DNA of 64,000 nucleotides from Tepidibacter aestuarii. GTDB lineage: Bacteria; Bacillota; Clostridia; Peptostreptococcales; Peptostreptococcaceae. This document shows, piece by piece, positions 8,581 to 17,190 of the stretch. The stretch spans positions 2,232,001 to 2,296,000 of the forward strand of contig NZ_OW235315.1 of NCBI RefSeq assembly GCF_934924865.1. Reading direction: 5' to 3'. The notes beneath the pieces are model-generated. The model was not told where the DNA came from, searched no databases, and saw nothing but the letters and a program-made list of their open reading frames with translations. A program made the position numbers and the translations under genes. How positions within the stretch are numbered: the stretch's first letter is position 1; every line of letters starts with the position of its first letter.

Positions 8581-8700
8581 AAAAACTCGTCTAGTTGCTA
8601 CGCACTGACTCATGGCTCCAACAAGTCTCACGACTCTGTCGTTTAAAATAATTGTAAGTATAGTTCTTCTGTCAATACTATCTACAGACCTGAAATTTTA
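8581..8700 (-). repeat. Dispersed intergenic element, copy B
   Basis: Shares CTACGCACTGACTCAT, then a CCAACAAGTCTC segment, GTTTAAAATAATTGTAAGTA and ATACTATCTACAGA with copies A and C. On the minus strand it ends ACTAGACGAGTTTTTTATA, a T-run after a possible stem. Confidence 0.7.
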
Positions 8701-8708
8701 TAATCCCT

Positions 8709-8766
8709 TAACATATAAAAAGCTATCTCAAAATAGAAATTAATGTCTATTTTGAGATAGCTTTTT
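8709..8766. terminator. Terminator hairpin after the floA operon
   Basis: AAAAAGCTATCTCAAAATAGA faces TCTATTTTGAGATAGCTTTTTT with a short loop; A-run and T-run flank it, so it can act in both directions. Confidence 0.85.
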
Positions 8767-8794
8767 TATATTAAGTAGAAACTTATATAATTTT

Positions 8795-9265
8795 TTATCT
8801 TCTCATACTTTTTGGTTTATCTAATATTTCAGACATAATAATCGCCTTTATCAAGTCATTTGAGTCTGAAAAAAGATCAAACACTTCATCTGAATCTTTA
8901 TTTTTAATGTTTTTATCATAATCTTTATTTATATTTTCTTCCTGATCAATATCATAGTATAAGTTTCTTGAATCTTGTTTGGCTTCAGCATCTTCTGTAA
9001 ATATAGAAGATATATCTTCATCTACATTTTTTTTAGGTTCTTTATCTATATATTTTTCTTTAGAGCCTTCTATATGTTTTTGTTTCTTGTAATTATAACT
9101 TAATTCATTTAAATTAGTCTCTATTTTTTTAACTGTATTATTTACAGTTTTCAATAAAGAACCTTCTTTTTTACTTTCAGTATTTTCATCATCATCTTCT
9201 TTAATAAAAGATTTAAATACTATGCTTAACACATATATAATAGCCGGTATTAATATACCTTCCAT
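8795..9265 (-). CDS. Acidic membrane-anchored protein of the floA operon
   Basis: A 156-residue protein with one N-terminal hydrophobic segment (ILIPAIIYVLSIVFKSFI, residues 4-21) and a long, charged, probably disordered middle rich in Asp, Glu, Lys and Asn. A short C-terminal motif, DLIKAIIMSEILDKPKSMRR, looks like the conserved part and may be a helical docking peptide. I recognise no named domain. It starts 12 bases after the floA stop with AAGGTG before the ATG, so it is almost surely co-transcribed with floA and may act at the same membrane domains; that is inference from position. Confidence 0.75.
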   Translation of the reverse strand: MEGILIPAIIYVLSIVFKSFIKEDDDENTESKKEGSLLKTVNNTVKKIETNLNELSYNYKKQKHIEGSKEKYIDKEPKKNVDEDISSIFTEDAEAKQDSRNLYYDIDQEENINKDYDKNIKNKDSDEVFDLFSDSNDLIKAIIMSEILDKPKSMRR

Positions 9266-9276
9266 ATTATCACACC

Positions 9277-10260
9277 TTATTTATCAGACTTCATATTAGA
9301 TTTATTAGAACCTACTTTTGATATAGACTCTCTCATATCTGTATCAGCCATAACGTTTTTAAGGTTATAATAATCCATAACACCTAAATTTCCATTTTTG
9401 AATGCCTCTGATATAGCTAATGGAATTTTAGCCTCTGATTCAACAACCTTAGCTCTCATTTCCTCAACCATAGCCTTCATTTCTTGCTCTTTTGCTATTG
9501 CCATTGCTCTTCTTTCCTCAGCTTTTGCTTGTGCTATCTTTTTATCAGCCTCAGCTTGATCTGTTTGAAGTTGTGCTCCTATATTTCTTCCAACATCAAC
9601 ATCAGCTATATCTATAGATAGTATTTCAAATGCCGTTCCAGAATCAAGACCTTTTTCTAATACTCTCTGAGAAATAGAATCTGGATTTTCAAGAACTGCC
9701 TTATGATTAACAGATGAACCTACAGTTGTAACTATACCTTCTCCAACTCTAGCTATTATAGTCTCTTCTCCTGCTCCTCCAACTAATCTTTCAATATTTG
9801 CTCTTACAGTAACTCTTGCTCTTGCTATAACTTCTATACCATCCTTTGCCATTGCTGCAATTTTTGGAGTTTCTATAACTTTAGGATTTACACTAACTTG
9901 AACAGCCTCAAGTACATCTCTACCAGCAAGATCTATAGCTGCCGCTTGTTCAAACTCAAGATTTATATTAGCTCTTTGAGCAGCAATTAAAGCATCTACA
10001 ACAGAATTAACATCTCCTCCAGCTAGATAATGAGCCTCAAGCTTATCTATTCCAAGATCTAGCCCTGCTTTTGTAGCCTTTATCATTGGATTTACAATTC
10101 TAGCAGGTGAAACTCTTCTAAATCTCATTCCAACAAGTGTTAAAATAGATATCTTAACTCCTGAGAATAAAGCTGTAATCCAAAGTCCAACTGGTATAAA
10201 ACTAAAAAATAAAACTACAAGTATAACTATTAAAGCTATTCCTATTATAGGTCCTATCAT
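9277..10260 (-). CDS. floA: Flotillin-like protein FloA
   Basis: SPFH-domain scaffold protein of membrane microdomains, 327 residues, the usual length for bacterial FloA (YqfA). It has a membrane-inserted hydrophobic N-terminus (residues 3-45), the family block [21 protein letters not shown], the SPFH core with repeated [21 protein letters not shown], and an Ala/Glu-rich coiled coil ([20 protein letters not shown]). The ATG at 10260 follows AAGGAGGG. It lies four bases after the upstream nfeD stop, the classical nfeD-floA pairing, and in the same unit as an upstream diguanylate cyclase. Confidence 0.95.
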   Translation of the reverse strand: MIGPIIGIALIVILVVLFFSFIPVGLWITALFSGVKISILTLVGMRFRRVSPARIVNPMIKATKAGLDLGIDKLEAHYLAGGDVNSVVDALIAAQRANINLEFEQAAAIDLAGRDVLEAVQVSVNPKVIETPKIAAMAKDGIEVIARARVTVRANIERLVGGAGEETIIARVGEGIVTTVGSSVNHKAVLENPDSISQRVLEKGLDSGTAFEILSIDIADVDVGRNIGAQLQTDQAEADKKIAQAKAEERRAMAIAKEQEMKAMVEEMRAKVVESEAKIPLAISEAFKNGNLGVMDYYNLKNVMADTDMRESISKVGSNKSNMKSDK

Positions 10261-10264
10261 AATC

Positions 10265-11560
10265 TTAACCCTCCTTAATGTGTCTAACTATTATTTTGTT
10301 TGACTCAATTTTCACTACTCTTACCTTTTGTCCAACTCCAATAAATATTCCCTCTGTTATTACATCCAGTATTTCACCATCTATCTCAATTTTGCCAGAT
10401 GGTCTTAAATATGAAATAGTTATTCCTTCTTTGTTTAAATAGATTCTATTATCCTTTGATGGAATGTATCCTTTTTCAGCATCAAGTGTAGTGTTGAGAA
10501 ATAAAGTCTTATACATTTTTCTCTTAGGAAGTTTTTTTAGTATATAGATTAGCGCAACCACACTAACTATAAGTGAAATCATTATACTTAAAAAAGCTTG
10601 AACCATATTACTAGACGCCATAATTATACTAAATATAATACTTCCTATTCCAATTGTTCCAAATATCCCAAATCCTGGAGCCATAGCTTCTATTACAAGT
10701 AGAATAATACCTATTCCAAATACAAATACAGTTGTCGTTGTAGAATTTCCTGTATATACAGATCCTAAAAAGAATAAAGAAAATCCAACAATACTTATTA
10801 TACCACCAAATCCAAATCCTGGTGTCAAAATTTCTAATATCATTCCTATAAATCCTAAAGATAATAAAAGAGGTGCTACATAACTAGATGTTATTAAGTT
10901 TCTAAAAATACCCATAATCTTAATATTTGCATCTTTTTGAACATAATTTTCTATATTCAAATCAGTATAAATTTGCTTCATTGAAGAGGCTATACCATCT
11001 ATAAATCCTATTTCATGAGCTTTTTTAGTAGTTAAATTTAATAACTTTCCTTTATCCACTAATTTTTCTATCTTTATATCCTTATCCGCCATGGCAGCCA
11101 CAATTTCAGGATTTCTTCCCTTTTGCTCAGCTACGGCTTTAAGTTGTGATGTCCAATATGATATATTTTTTTCTGTATTAGGTATAGTTTCAGCAGAACC
11201 TATTGTAGAATAATTATTCATATATATATAATCACAAGATATAGATATCAATACTCCTGCAGATTCTGCCTTTTTATTTATATAAGCTATAGTAGGTGTG
11301 TCTTGCTCTATTATAATATCGCTTATATCAACTGCTGAATCTACACGCCCACCATAAGTATCTATATCAAGAAGTATATAATCTGCATTTTCTTTATTAG
11401 CTTCATCTATTGACTCTTTGATATAATGATACATACCCTTATTAACTTCACCGTTAACATCGATTTTGTATATTATATTTTGAGAATCAGCAAATCCTTT
11501 ATATGGTAACATCAACATCATCATAAATAAAATTAGTATTGATTTACTTATATTTTTCAA
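10265..11560 (-). CDS. NfeD family membrane serine protease (long form)
   Basis: A 431-residue NfeD-1b type protein, the standard partner of flotillins. A signal peptide (residues 1-24) precedes a ClpP-class protease domain with the [16 protein letters not shown] stretch holding the likely catalytic Ser and GSAETI further on; four or five transmembrane helices follow (about residues 225-345), including glycine-rich [10 protein letters not shown] and [11 protein letters not shown] turns, then a C-terminal OB-fold ([19 protein letters not shown]). The start is TTG with AGAAGGTG upstream. It starts 13 bases after the diguanylate cyclase stop and ends four bases before floA. Confidence 0.92.
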   Translation of the reverse strand: MKNISKSILILFMMMLMLPYKGFADSQNIIYKIDVNGEVNKGMYHYIKESIDEANKENADYILLDIDTYGGRVDSAVDISDIIIEQDTPTIAYINKKAESAGVLISISCDYIYMNNYSTIGSAETIPNTEKNISYWTSQLKAVAEQKGRNPEIVAAMADKDIKIEKLVDKGKLLNLTTKKAHEIGFIDGIASSMKQIYTDLNIENYVQKDANIKIMGIFRNLITSSYVAPLLLSLGFIGMILEILTPGFGFGGIISIVGFSLFFLGSVYTGNSTTTTVFVFGIGIILLVIEAMAPGFGIFGTIGIGSIIFSIIMASSNMVQAFLSIMISLIVSVVALIYILKKLPKRKMYKTLFLNTTLDAEKGYIPSKDNRIYLNKEGITISYLRPSGKIEIDGEILDVITEGIFIGVGQKVRVVKIESNKIIVRHIKEG

Positions 11561-11572
11561 AATTTCACCTTC

Positions 11573-13243
11573 TTATCCATTAAGTATTTTATTGACTCTA
11601 TTTTCCAAATCAGATAGACAAAATGGTTTTATTATATAATCGTCGGCTCCCTTTTCAAAGCACTCGTCTATATCTTCCTGTTTACCGTTACAGCTCAATA
11701 TAACAACCTTTGTATATTTGTCTTTTCTAGTATTCTTTATATAGTCGCATATCTCACAACCATCCATACCAGGAAGCATATAGTCTGTTATTACTAAATC
11801 AGGCTTGAAGCTTTCATAAATTTTTATTCCATCCTTTCCATCATTGCTATATTCTATATCATAATTTTTCATAAGTCTATCCTTGATAATTCTAACTATC
11901 ATATTAGAATCATCTATTAACAATACTTTTTTCTTAGTATATTCCTTCTCTAAATAAGTTATCTTTCCCCTTCCCTCATCTTTTGAAATATACAAAGCTT
12001 TATCAGCACGATCAAGAGCCTCCTGTATAGATTCATTTTTAGCAGTAGTTGTTATTCCTGCACTAAAAGATATTTTTATATTATTTCCTCGGTAATTAAT
12101 ATTTTTTTTAATTATATTATCCAAGCACCTTTGCATCACACAGCAAACTTGTTTCTTTGATAAATTCTTAAATAAAATTAAAAACTCATCCCCTCCAAAA
12201 CGATATATCTCATCATCTCCTCTAAGAGACTCTTTAAGCTCATTTACAAGTATAGTCAATACATAATCCCCAGCTAAGTGACCATATTTATCATTTATAC
12301 TTTTAAAATAATCAAAATCTATAAAGGCTATTGATATACTTTCATTATATTTCAAGTTGTTCTCTATATTTTTAATATTTTTATTAAAGAAATCTTTATT
12401 ATATACTCCAGTAAGATTATCCTTACTTATTTTTACGTTATAGTGATCAACTTTTTTTAATATATTTTCTATTGTAACAATTAATTCTTCAACCTGAAAT
12501 GGCTTAGTTATATAAGCCTCCACGCCTTCTTTTAAAGCTCTTATTCTATCTCTAGCTACATTTTTAGCAGTTAAAAATATTATAGGAATATTTATATTTT
12601 CTTTTTTAATTTGGTTTAATATCTCAAATCCATTTTTATCCGGCATTATAATATCTAATATCATCATATCAATGTTTTGATTCTTTAGTATAAGAATAAC
12701 ATCTTTAGCACCTAAAGATTTAACTACATTATACCCCTGTTTTTTCAGAACATTTTCTAATAATGACAGCAAATCCATATCATCATCTACTATTAGTATT
12801 GTCTTATTCTTGCTACCTTCTTTTATGTTATTTTCTATATCCTTATTACAATCATCACAACATCGTTTCTCTTTAAGACAAGAGATTTCTTTATAAATAC
12901 ATGATAACCCATTTAATATTTCCCCAAAATAGTCATTACATAAATCTCCTTTATAATCTTCTAAATAGGACTCATATCTTTCCGCTATATCAGACAACTC
13001 ATTCAATTCAAACATAGCAGCAGTACCTTTTATATTATGAAAAAATCTATATATTCTTTTATAATCTTCAGCTTCTTTGTTTAATCTATACTTGATTAAT
13101 ATTATCATAATTTCATCTAGTTTTTGCCTTTGATTACTTAAAAACATATGTATAGCATCCTCAATCAAAAACTGTGACTCTATCACTGATCTCTCTCCCC
13201 TTTTTAAGTTTAACCTATATAATATTTCTCTATATGTGCTCAT
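11573..13243 (-). CDS. Hpt-REC-GGDEF-REC diguanylate cyclase
   Basis: A 556-residue multidomain signalling protein. Residues 20-110 form a phosphotransfer (Hpt) domain with the phospho-His in FFHNIKGTAAMFEL (His69). A receiver domain follows (about 147-265; acidic pocket VDDD, Asp197 in LDIIMPDKNG, Lys in ITKPF). The GGDEF domain spans about 273-432 with an intact GGDEF (350-354) and an RGDD allosteric I-site (341-344), so it should make c-di-GMP with product inhibition. A second receiver (about 438-556) has IDDS, Asp487 and IIKPF. No membrane segment or histidine kinase is present, so phosphate must come from elsewhere. It heads the nfeD-floA unit with a 12-base gap. Confidence 0.93.
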   Translation of the reverse strand: MSTYREILYRLNLKRGERSVIESQFLIEDAIHMFLSNQRQKLDEIMIILIKYRLNKEAEDYKRIYRFFHNIKGTAAMFELNELSDIAERYESYLEDYKGDLCNDYFGEILNGLSCIYKEISCLKEKRCCDDCNKDIENNIKEGSKNKTILIVDDDMDLLSLLENVLKKQGYNVVKSLGAKDVILILKNQNIDMMILDIIMPDKNGFEILNQIKKENINIPIIFLTAKNVARDRIRALKEGVEAYITKPFQVEELIVTIENILKKVDHYNVKISKDNLTGVYNKDFFNKNIKNIENNLKYNESISIAFIDFDYFKSINDKYGHLAGDYVLTILVNELKESLRGDDEIYRFGGDEFLILFKNLSKKQVCCVMQRCLDNIIKKNINYRGNNIKISFSAGITTTAKNESIQEALDRADKALYISKDEGRGKITYLEKEYTKKKVLLIDDSNMIVRIIKDRLMKNYDIEYSNDGKDGIKIYESFKPDLVITDYMLPGMDGCEICDYIKNTRKDKYTKVVILSCNGKQEDIDECFEKGADDYIIKPFCLSDLENRVNKILNG

Positions 13244-13261
13244 ATATCCTTGTGAATAAAT

Positions 13262-13285
13262 AAAAATCCCAATAAATTGGGATTC
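13262..13285 (-). terminator. Terminator of tspO
   Basis: AATCCCAATTTATTGGGATT followed by TTTATTTAT on the minus strand directly after the tspO stop codon. Confidence 0.8.
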
Positions 13286-13768
13286 TTACTTATTTAAAAC
13301 CCATGTATAATAATTTAAGATAGTTGCGAACATAAGCCAAGCTACATAAGGTATCATCAAATATCCTGCAACCTTATCTATTTTATAAAACTTTATAGTG
13401 GTTATAATAACAAATAGTAAAAGTAATATTATAAGTATTAAAGCAACTCCTCTAAGTCCTAAGTTAAAGTAAATTATTGGCCACATAAAATTCAATATAA
13501 GTTGTATAGCATAGAACGTAAGTGCACTTTTGACTTCGTTTCTGTTATATCCATATTTCCATACTCTATAAGAAGCAATTCCCATAAGTACGTATAAAAT
13601 AGGCCATACTATTCCAAATATTTCACCAGGAGGAGCGAACGAAGGTTTAATTAAATCACTATATAATTCCATAGAATTCTTAGTTATGTACCCACTTAAA
13701 GCCCCTACTAAAAGAGGTATTAAGATGCTTATTGTAAGCTTTTTTATGTTCCTCAAATCTATTATCAT
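13286..13768 (-). CDS. tspO: TspO/MBR family membrane protein
   Basis: A 160-residue five-helix membrane protein of the TspO/translocator protein family, which binds porphyrins and acts as a regulator or stress protein. Family features include SGYITKNSMELYSDLIKPSFAPPGEIFG-type loop (the PxFxPP segment), FGIVWPILYVLMGIASYRVW, LNFMWPIIYFNL and a final helix with YVAWLMFATILNYY. The ATG at 13768 is chosen because GGGTGG lies about six bases upstream; GTG codons further up overlap that site. It is monocistronic, followed by a clear terminator. Confidence 0.9.
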   Translation of the reverse strand: MIIDLRNIKKLTISILIPLLVGALSGYITKNSMELYSDLIKPSFAPPGEIFGIVWPILYVLMGIASYRVWKYGYNRNEVKSALTFYAIQLILNFMWPIIYFNLGLRGVALILIILLLLFVIITTIKFYKIDKVAGYLMIPYVAWLMFATILNYYTWVLNK

Positions 13769-13838
13769 ATACACCACCCTTTCTTATATATTTATATGAA
13801 CAATGCAAAACCTTTATACGTTGTTTTTATGCAAAATA

Positions 13839-13869
13839 AAAAGACTAAAGCATTCGCTTTAGTCTTTTA
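13839..13869. terminator. Terminator of the rpsU-yqeY unit
   Basis: AAAGACTAAAGC pairs perfectly with GCTTTAGTCTTT around ATTC, with A/T runs on both sides. Confidence 0.85.
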
Positions 13870-13872
13870 AAT

Positions 13873-14316
13873 CTATTGTAAGTGTTTTTTAACTAATTCA
13901 TTTACAATTTTTCCGTCAGCTTTTCCTTTTACCTTAGGCATAAGGGCTGACATTACTTTTCCCATCTCTTTCTTTGAAGAAGCTCCGATTTCCTTTATAG
14001 TATCTACTACTATAGCTTCTATCTCTTCCTCACTTAACTGAGCTGGTAAGTAATCTTTAAGTATTTCCATTTCTTCTTGTGTTTGAGATATAAGATCTTC
14101 TCTACCTGCTTTTGTGAATTCTTCAAGTGCATCTTTTCTTTGTTTCATTTGCTTAACAACAATATCAAGTACACCTTGCTCATCAAGTTCAACTCTATTA
14201 TCCACTTCATACTGCTTAACAGCAGCTCTTATAAGAGTTACAACAGATTTTTTCACTTGATTTTTTTCCTTCATAGCAAGCTTCAAATCATCCATTAATT
14301 TTGCCTTAAGAGACAT
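13873..14316 (-). CDS. YqeY/GatB-like domain protein
   Basis: A 147-residue cytoplasmic protein of the YqeY family, related to the tRNA-binding tail domain of GatB; the exact role is unknown. Typical features are MSLKAKLMDDLKLAMKEKN at the start, VVKQMKQRKDALEEFTKAGR in the middle and the C-terminal GKVMSALMPKVKGKADGKIV. The ATG at 14316 fits the family start and sits eight bases after GAGG; an upstream in-frame GTG at 14325 overlaps that site. It follows rpsU by 19 bases, the common rpsU-yqeY arrangement. Confidence 0.93.
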   Translation of the reverse strand: MSLKAKLMDDLKLAMKEKNQVKKSVVTLIRAAVKQYEVDNRVELDEQGVLDIVVKQMKQRKDALEEFTKAGREDLISQTQEEMEILKDYLPAQLSEEEIEAIVVDTIKEIGASSKKEMGKVMSALMPKVKGKADGKIVNELVKKHLQ

Positions 14317-14335
14317 CTTCTCCACCTCTTATTCA

Positions 14336-14518
14336 CTATCTTCTCTTGCTAGCTTTTCTCTTAGCAGCTTCAGACTTTTTCTTACGCTTTACGCTTGGCT
14401 TATCGTAATGCTCTCTTTTTCTAACTTCAGACATTATTCCAGATACAGCACATTGGCGCTTAAATCTCTTAAGAGCACTATCTAAAGTTTCGTTATCTCT
14501 TACTTTTATTTCTGACAT
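14336..14518 (-). CDS. rpsU: 30S ribosomal protein S21
   Basis: Small basic ribosomal protein of the 30S platform near the anti-Shine-Dalgarno region, 60 residues (family about 57-70). [23 protein letters not shown] and the Lys/Arg-rich tail [23 protein letters not shown] are diagnostic. GGAGGGAGGG gives a strong ribosome site. It is the first gene of the rpsU-yqeY unit; a 243-base gap to the HIT gene contains its promoter region and a repeat fragment. Confidence 0.97.
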   Translation of the reverse strand: MSEIKVRDNETLDSALKRFKRQCAVSGIMSEVRKREHYDKPSVKRKKKSEAAKRKASKRR

Positions 14519-14722
14519 TCTTCTTCCCTCCCTCCAATACCAGCAATCCTGCTATAACTATAGCTACGATCATAAACTTGGCTTACTACAGGGTTTTAAT
14601 ACCATACCAAGTTATTATAAACCATTTCCTCATTTTTTTCAAGTACTTTTTAGTCATATATACCAACTATGAAAATTAATTTTTAATAAACTTATTAATA
14701 TATGATATAGGCTTATCTAAAA

Positions 14723-14764
14723 GCTAAAAATTCTATAATTCCATCTGAATTAAGTTTCACTTTA
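14723..14764 (-). repeat. Partial dispersed element fused to the end of the HIT gene
   Basis: Minus-strand sequence starts at the HIT gene TAA and continues AGTGAAACTTAATTCAGATG, then TTATAGAATTTTTAGC. The first part matches the end of the PIN gene (6714-6756); ATTATAGAATTTTTA also occurs in copy C. Confidence 0.6.
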
Positions 14765-15100
14765 TGGCCAATTTAAAGTTTTTCCAGCAATTATATGATA
14801 ATGAATATGTTTGACTTCTTGACCTGCATTTTCTCCACAGTTATTTATTATTCTAAATCCATCTTCTTTAAAATTCATATCATCGGCAATTTTATTTATA
14901 GTCTTGTGAATATGAGCTACTATATCCATTTCATCATCTTGTATATCAATTATAGATTCATAATGCTTTTTAGGTATCACTAATATATGCACAGGAGCTA
15001 TAGGATTTATATCTTTAAAAGCTAATACCTTTTCATCTTCATATACTTTATTTGATGGTATTTCTCCATTTATTATTTTACAAAATATACAGTTTTCCAA
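14762..15100 (-). CDS. HIT family nucleotide hydrolase (HinT-like)
   Basis: Histidine-triad protein of 112 residues that cleaves nucleoside phosphoramidates and similar adenylated substrates. NCIFCKIINGEIPS with a zinc-type Cys pair opens the protein, and the catalytic triad HIHYHIIAG lies at the C-terminus (HxHxH). A TTG at 15100 is preferred as start because GGAGG ends eight bases upstream; the ATG at 15115 is part of that ribosome site. Its stop codon lies inside the short repeat at 14723-14764. It is downstream of mtaB in the conserved prmA-rsmE-mtaB-HIT-rpsU order. Confidence 0.92.
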   Translation of the reverse strand: MENCIFCKIINGEIPSNKVYEDEKVLAFKDINPIAPVHILVIPKKHYESIIDIQDDEMDIVAHIHKTINKIADDMNFKEDGFRIINNCGENAGQEVKHIHYHIIAGKTLNWP

Positions 15101-15144
15101 AGTGTACACCTCCATAATGTAATCTAAATATTATATACTCTATA

Positions 15145-16437
15145 TTAAGCTAAAATTCCTTCTATGAATACATCTTTTATACTAATTAAATTCACATTCA
15201 ATATTTTTCCCTCTATATTGTCATCTGTTTTAACTAATACTCTAATGTAATTAGAAGTTAAACCTTCATAATATCCATTTTGAAGCTTCGTTTCAAACAA
15301 TACTGTTACAGTATCATTTAAAAACCTTTCCATGAATTTTTTGTTATTCTCATTGGATAAGTTCATAAGTTTTTCACTTCTTGTCTGCTTAACCTTAGGA
15401 TCTATTTGGTCCTTCATACTAGCCGCTGGAGTTCCTTTTCTAGGAGAGTATTTAAATACATGCATTTGAGAAAGTTCTATTTCTTTTAAAAATTCATATG
15501 TTGTCTCAAATTCATCATCACCTTCTCCAGGGAATCCTACTATTACATCTGTAGTTATAGCTACATGTTTTATTTTTTCTCTAAGATTCTTTACAATACT
15601 TCTATACTGATTTGTATTATATTTTCTATTCATTCTTTTCAGAGTTTCATCGCATCCACTTTGAAGAGACAAATGGAAATGCGGACATATTTTTTCCATA
15701 GACGCTATCTCATCTATGAATTCATCACTCATTAAAAGAGGTTCAACAGAGCTTAATCTTATTCTTTCAATTCCATCTATTTTGTGAATTTCCTTTAATA
15801 CATCAAGTATAGTAACATCCCCTAAATCCTTTCCATAAGATGCTACATGAATACCTGTTAATACTATTTCTTTAAAACCATTAGAAGCTAAATCTTTTAC
15901 TTCACTTGATATATTATCTAACAATCTACTTCTAACTGGTCCTCTTGCATAAGGAATTATGCAGTAAGAGCAAAATCTATCGCATCCCTCTTGTATCTTT
16001 AAAAATGCTCTAGTCTTTCCTCTTACCTCTTTTATTTGCATTTCCTCAAACTCTCTAACCTTCATTATGTCATCAACCGTACTTATCTTATCTTGTTTAT
16101 TTATACCCTCTATGATTTCTACTATTTTCTTTCTATCGTTAGTTCCCATTACTACATTCACTTCTTCTATATCCAGTATCTCCTCTGGTGCTACCTGAGA
16201 ATAGCAACCTACAACTGCAATTATAGAATTAGGATTTATTTTTTTAGACCTTCTTATAAATTGTCTTGATTTTCTATCACTCATATTAGTTACAGTACAA
16301 GTATTTATTACATATACATCAGCATATTCTTCATGGTCTACAACTTCATAAGAAGCTTTTTTAAAAAGCTCTGTCATAGCTTCTGTCTCATATTGATTTA
16401 CTTTACAGCCTAATGTATAAAATGCTACCTTATTCAA
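15145..16437 (-). CDS. mtaB: tRNA t6A37 methylthiotransferase MtaB
   Basis: Radical-SAM methylthiotransferase that converts t6A37 to ms2t6A37 in tRNAs reading ANN codons. The N-terminal UPF0004 domain holds CKVNQ, NTCTVTNMSDRKS and VVGCYSQ cysteines for one [4Fe-4S] cluster; the radical-SAM motif CDRFCSYCIIPYARGPVRSR binds the second; a TRAM domain closes the protein (NDTVTVLFETKLQNGYYEG). 430 residues, normal. TTG at 16437 is preferred, nine bases after GGAG; the ATG at 16446 lies in that site. It overlaps the rsmE stop by eight bases, showing translational coupling. Confidence 0.94.
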   Translation of the reverse strand: MNKVAFYTLGCKVNQYETEAMTELFKKASYEVVDHEEYADVYVINTCTVTNMSDRKSRQFIRRSKKINPNSIIAVVGCYSQVAPEEILDIEEVNVVMGTNDRKKIVEIIEGINKQDKISTVDDIMKVREFEEMQIKEVRGKTRAFLKIQEGCDRFCSYCIIPYARGPVRSRLLDNISSEVKDLASNGFKEIVLTGIHVASYGKDLGDVTILDVLKEIHKIDGIERIRLSSVEPLLMSDEFIDEIASMEKICPHFHLSLQSGCDETLKRMNRKYNTNQYRSIVKNLREKIKHVAITTDVIVGFPGEGDDEFETTYEFLKEIELSQMHVFKYSPRKGTPAASMKDQIDPKVKQTRSEKLMNLSNENNKKFMERFLNDTVTVLFETKLQNGYYEGLTSNYIRVLVKTDDNIEGKILNVNLISIKDVFIEGILA

Positions 16438-17188
16438 TACTACCATCTCCTTTTAGATGGGATAGTTCATAAATAACTATTGAAGATGCTACTATTGAAG
16501 CAGTCTCTGTTCTTAGTATTCTTGGTCCTAAGCTGATAGACGACGCGCCTATATCTTGCAGCATATTTATTTCTTCTTCATCAAATCCGCCCTCTGGACC
16601 TATAAATATACCTACCGCACTTATATTAGATTTATTTATTGCGTCCTTTATAGATTTGGAATTTTCTTTTTCGTATGGAACTATATTGATACTATTTTCT
16701 TTCATATGTAAAAGAGCCTCTTTAAAGCTTAAAGGACCTTTTACTTTTGGAATAACTCCTCTTTTACTTTGCTTAGCCGCTTCATAAACTATTCTTTCCC
16801 ATCTTTGCATTTTTTTATCTTTTTTATCTTCAAGTTTTGCAACACTTCTCTTCGTTATAACAGGTATGATTTCACTAACACCTACTTCTGTCAACTTCTG
16901 AAGTATTAGATCCATCTTCTGTCCTTTTGGAAGCCCTTGATACAATTTTATTTTAATATCACATTCTCTTTGAATATCGACCGATTCTATTATGTTTAAA
17001 AATACTTCTTTTTTTGTTATATCTGTTATCTCACATATATATTCATTATTGTTTTTATCACATATTTCAAGTTTTTCTCCAACGCTACATCTTAAAACTT
17101 TTGATATGTGTTTTACATCATCGCCTTGTATTAAACATTCCTTTTGTTCTAAATTTACGTTATTAGGATCCACAAAAAATCTATCCAT
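16430..17188 (-). CDS. rsmE: 16S rRNA m3U1498 methyltransferase RsmE
   Basis: SPOUT-class methyltransferase for N3-methylation of U1498 in 16S rRNA, 252 residues. The N-terminal PUA-like part contains GDDVKHISKVLRCSVGEKLEIC, and the knotted C-terminal domain has FIGPEGGFDEEEI and LGPRILRTETASIVASSIV, the SAM-binding knot signatures. GGGTGA lies six bases before the ATG. It sits two bases after prmA and overlaps mtaB, within one translationally coupled unit. Confidence 0.95.
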   Translation of the reverse strand: MDRFFVDPNNVNLEQKECLIQGDDVKHISKVLRCSVGEKLEICDKNNNEYICEITDITKKEVFLNIIESVDIQRECDIKIKLYQGLPKGQKMDLILQKLTEVGVSEIIPVITKRSVAKLEDKKDKKMQRWERIVYEAAKQSKRGVIPKVKGPLSFKEALLHMKENSINIVPYEKENSKSIKDAINKSNISAVGIFIGPEGGFDEEEINMLQDIGASSISLGPRILRTETASIVASSIVIYELSHLKGDGSIE

Positions 17189-17190
17189 TA

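Larger units (their letters stand above)
8490..8794. other. Intergenic region with repeat copy B and a hairpin
   Basis: This 305-base stretch holds the CGGC gene's upstream region (AT-rich, no clear promoter chosen), the dispersed element copy B and the terminator hairpin following the floA operon. No coding frame is supported. Confidence 0.6.
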
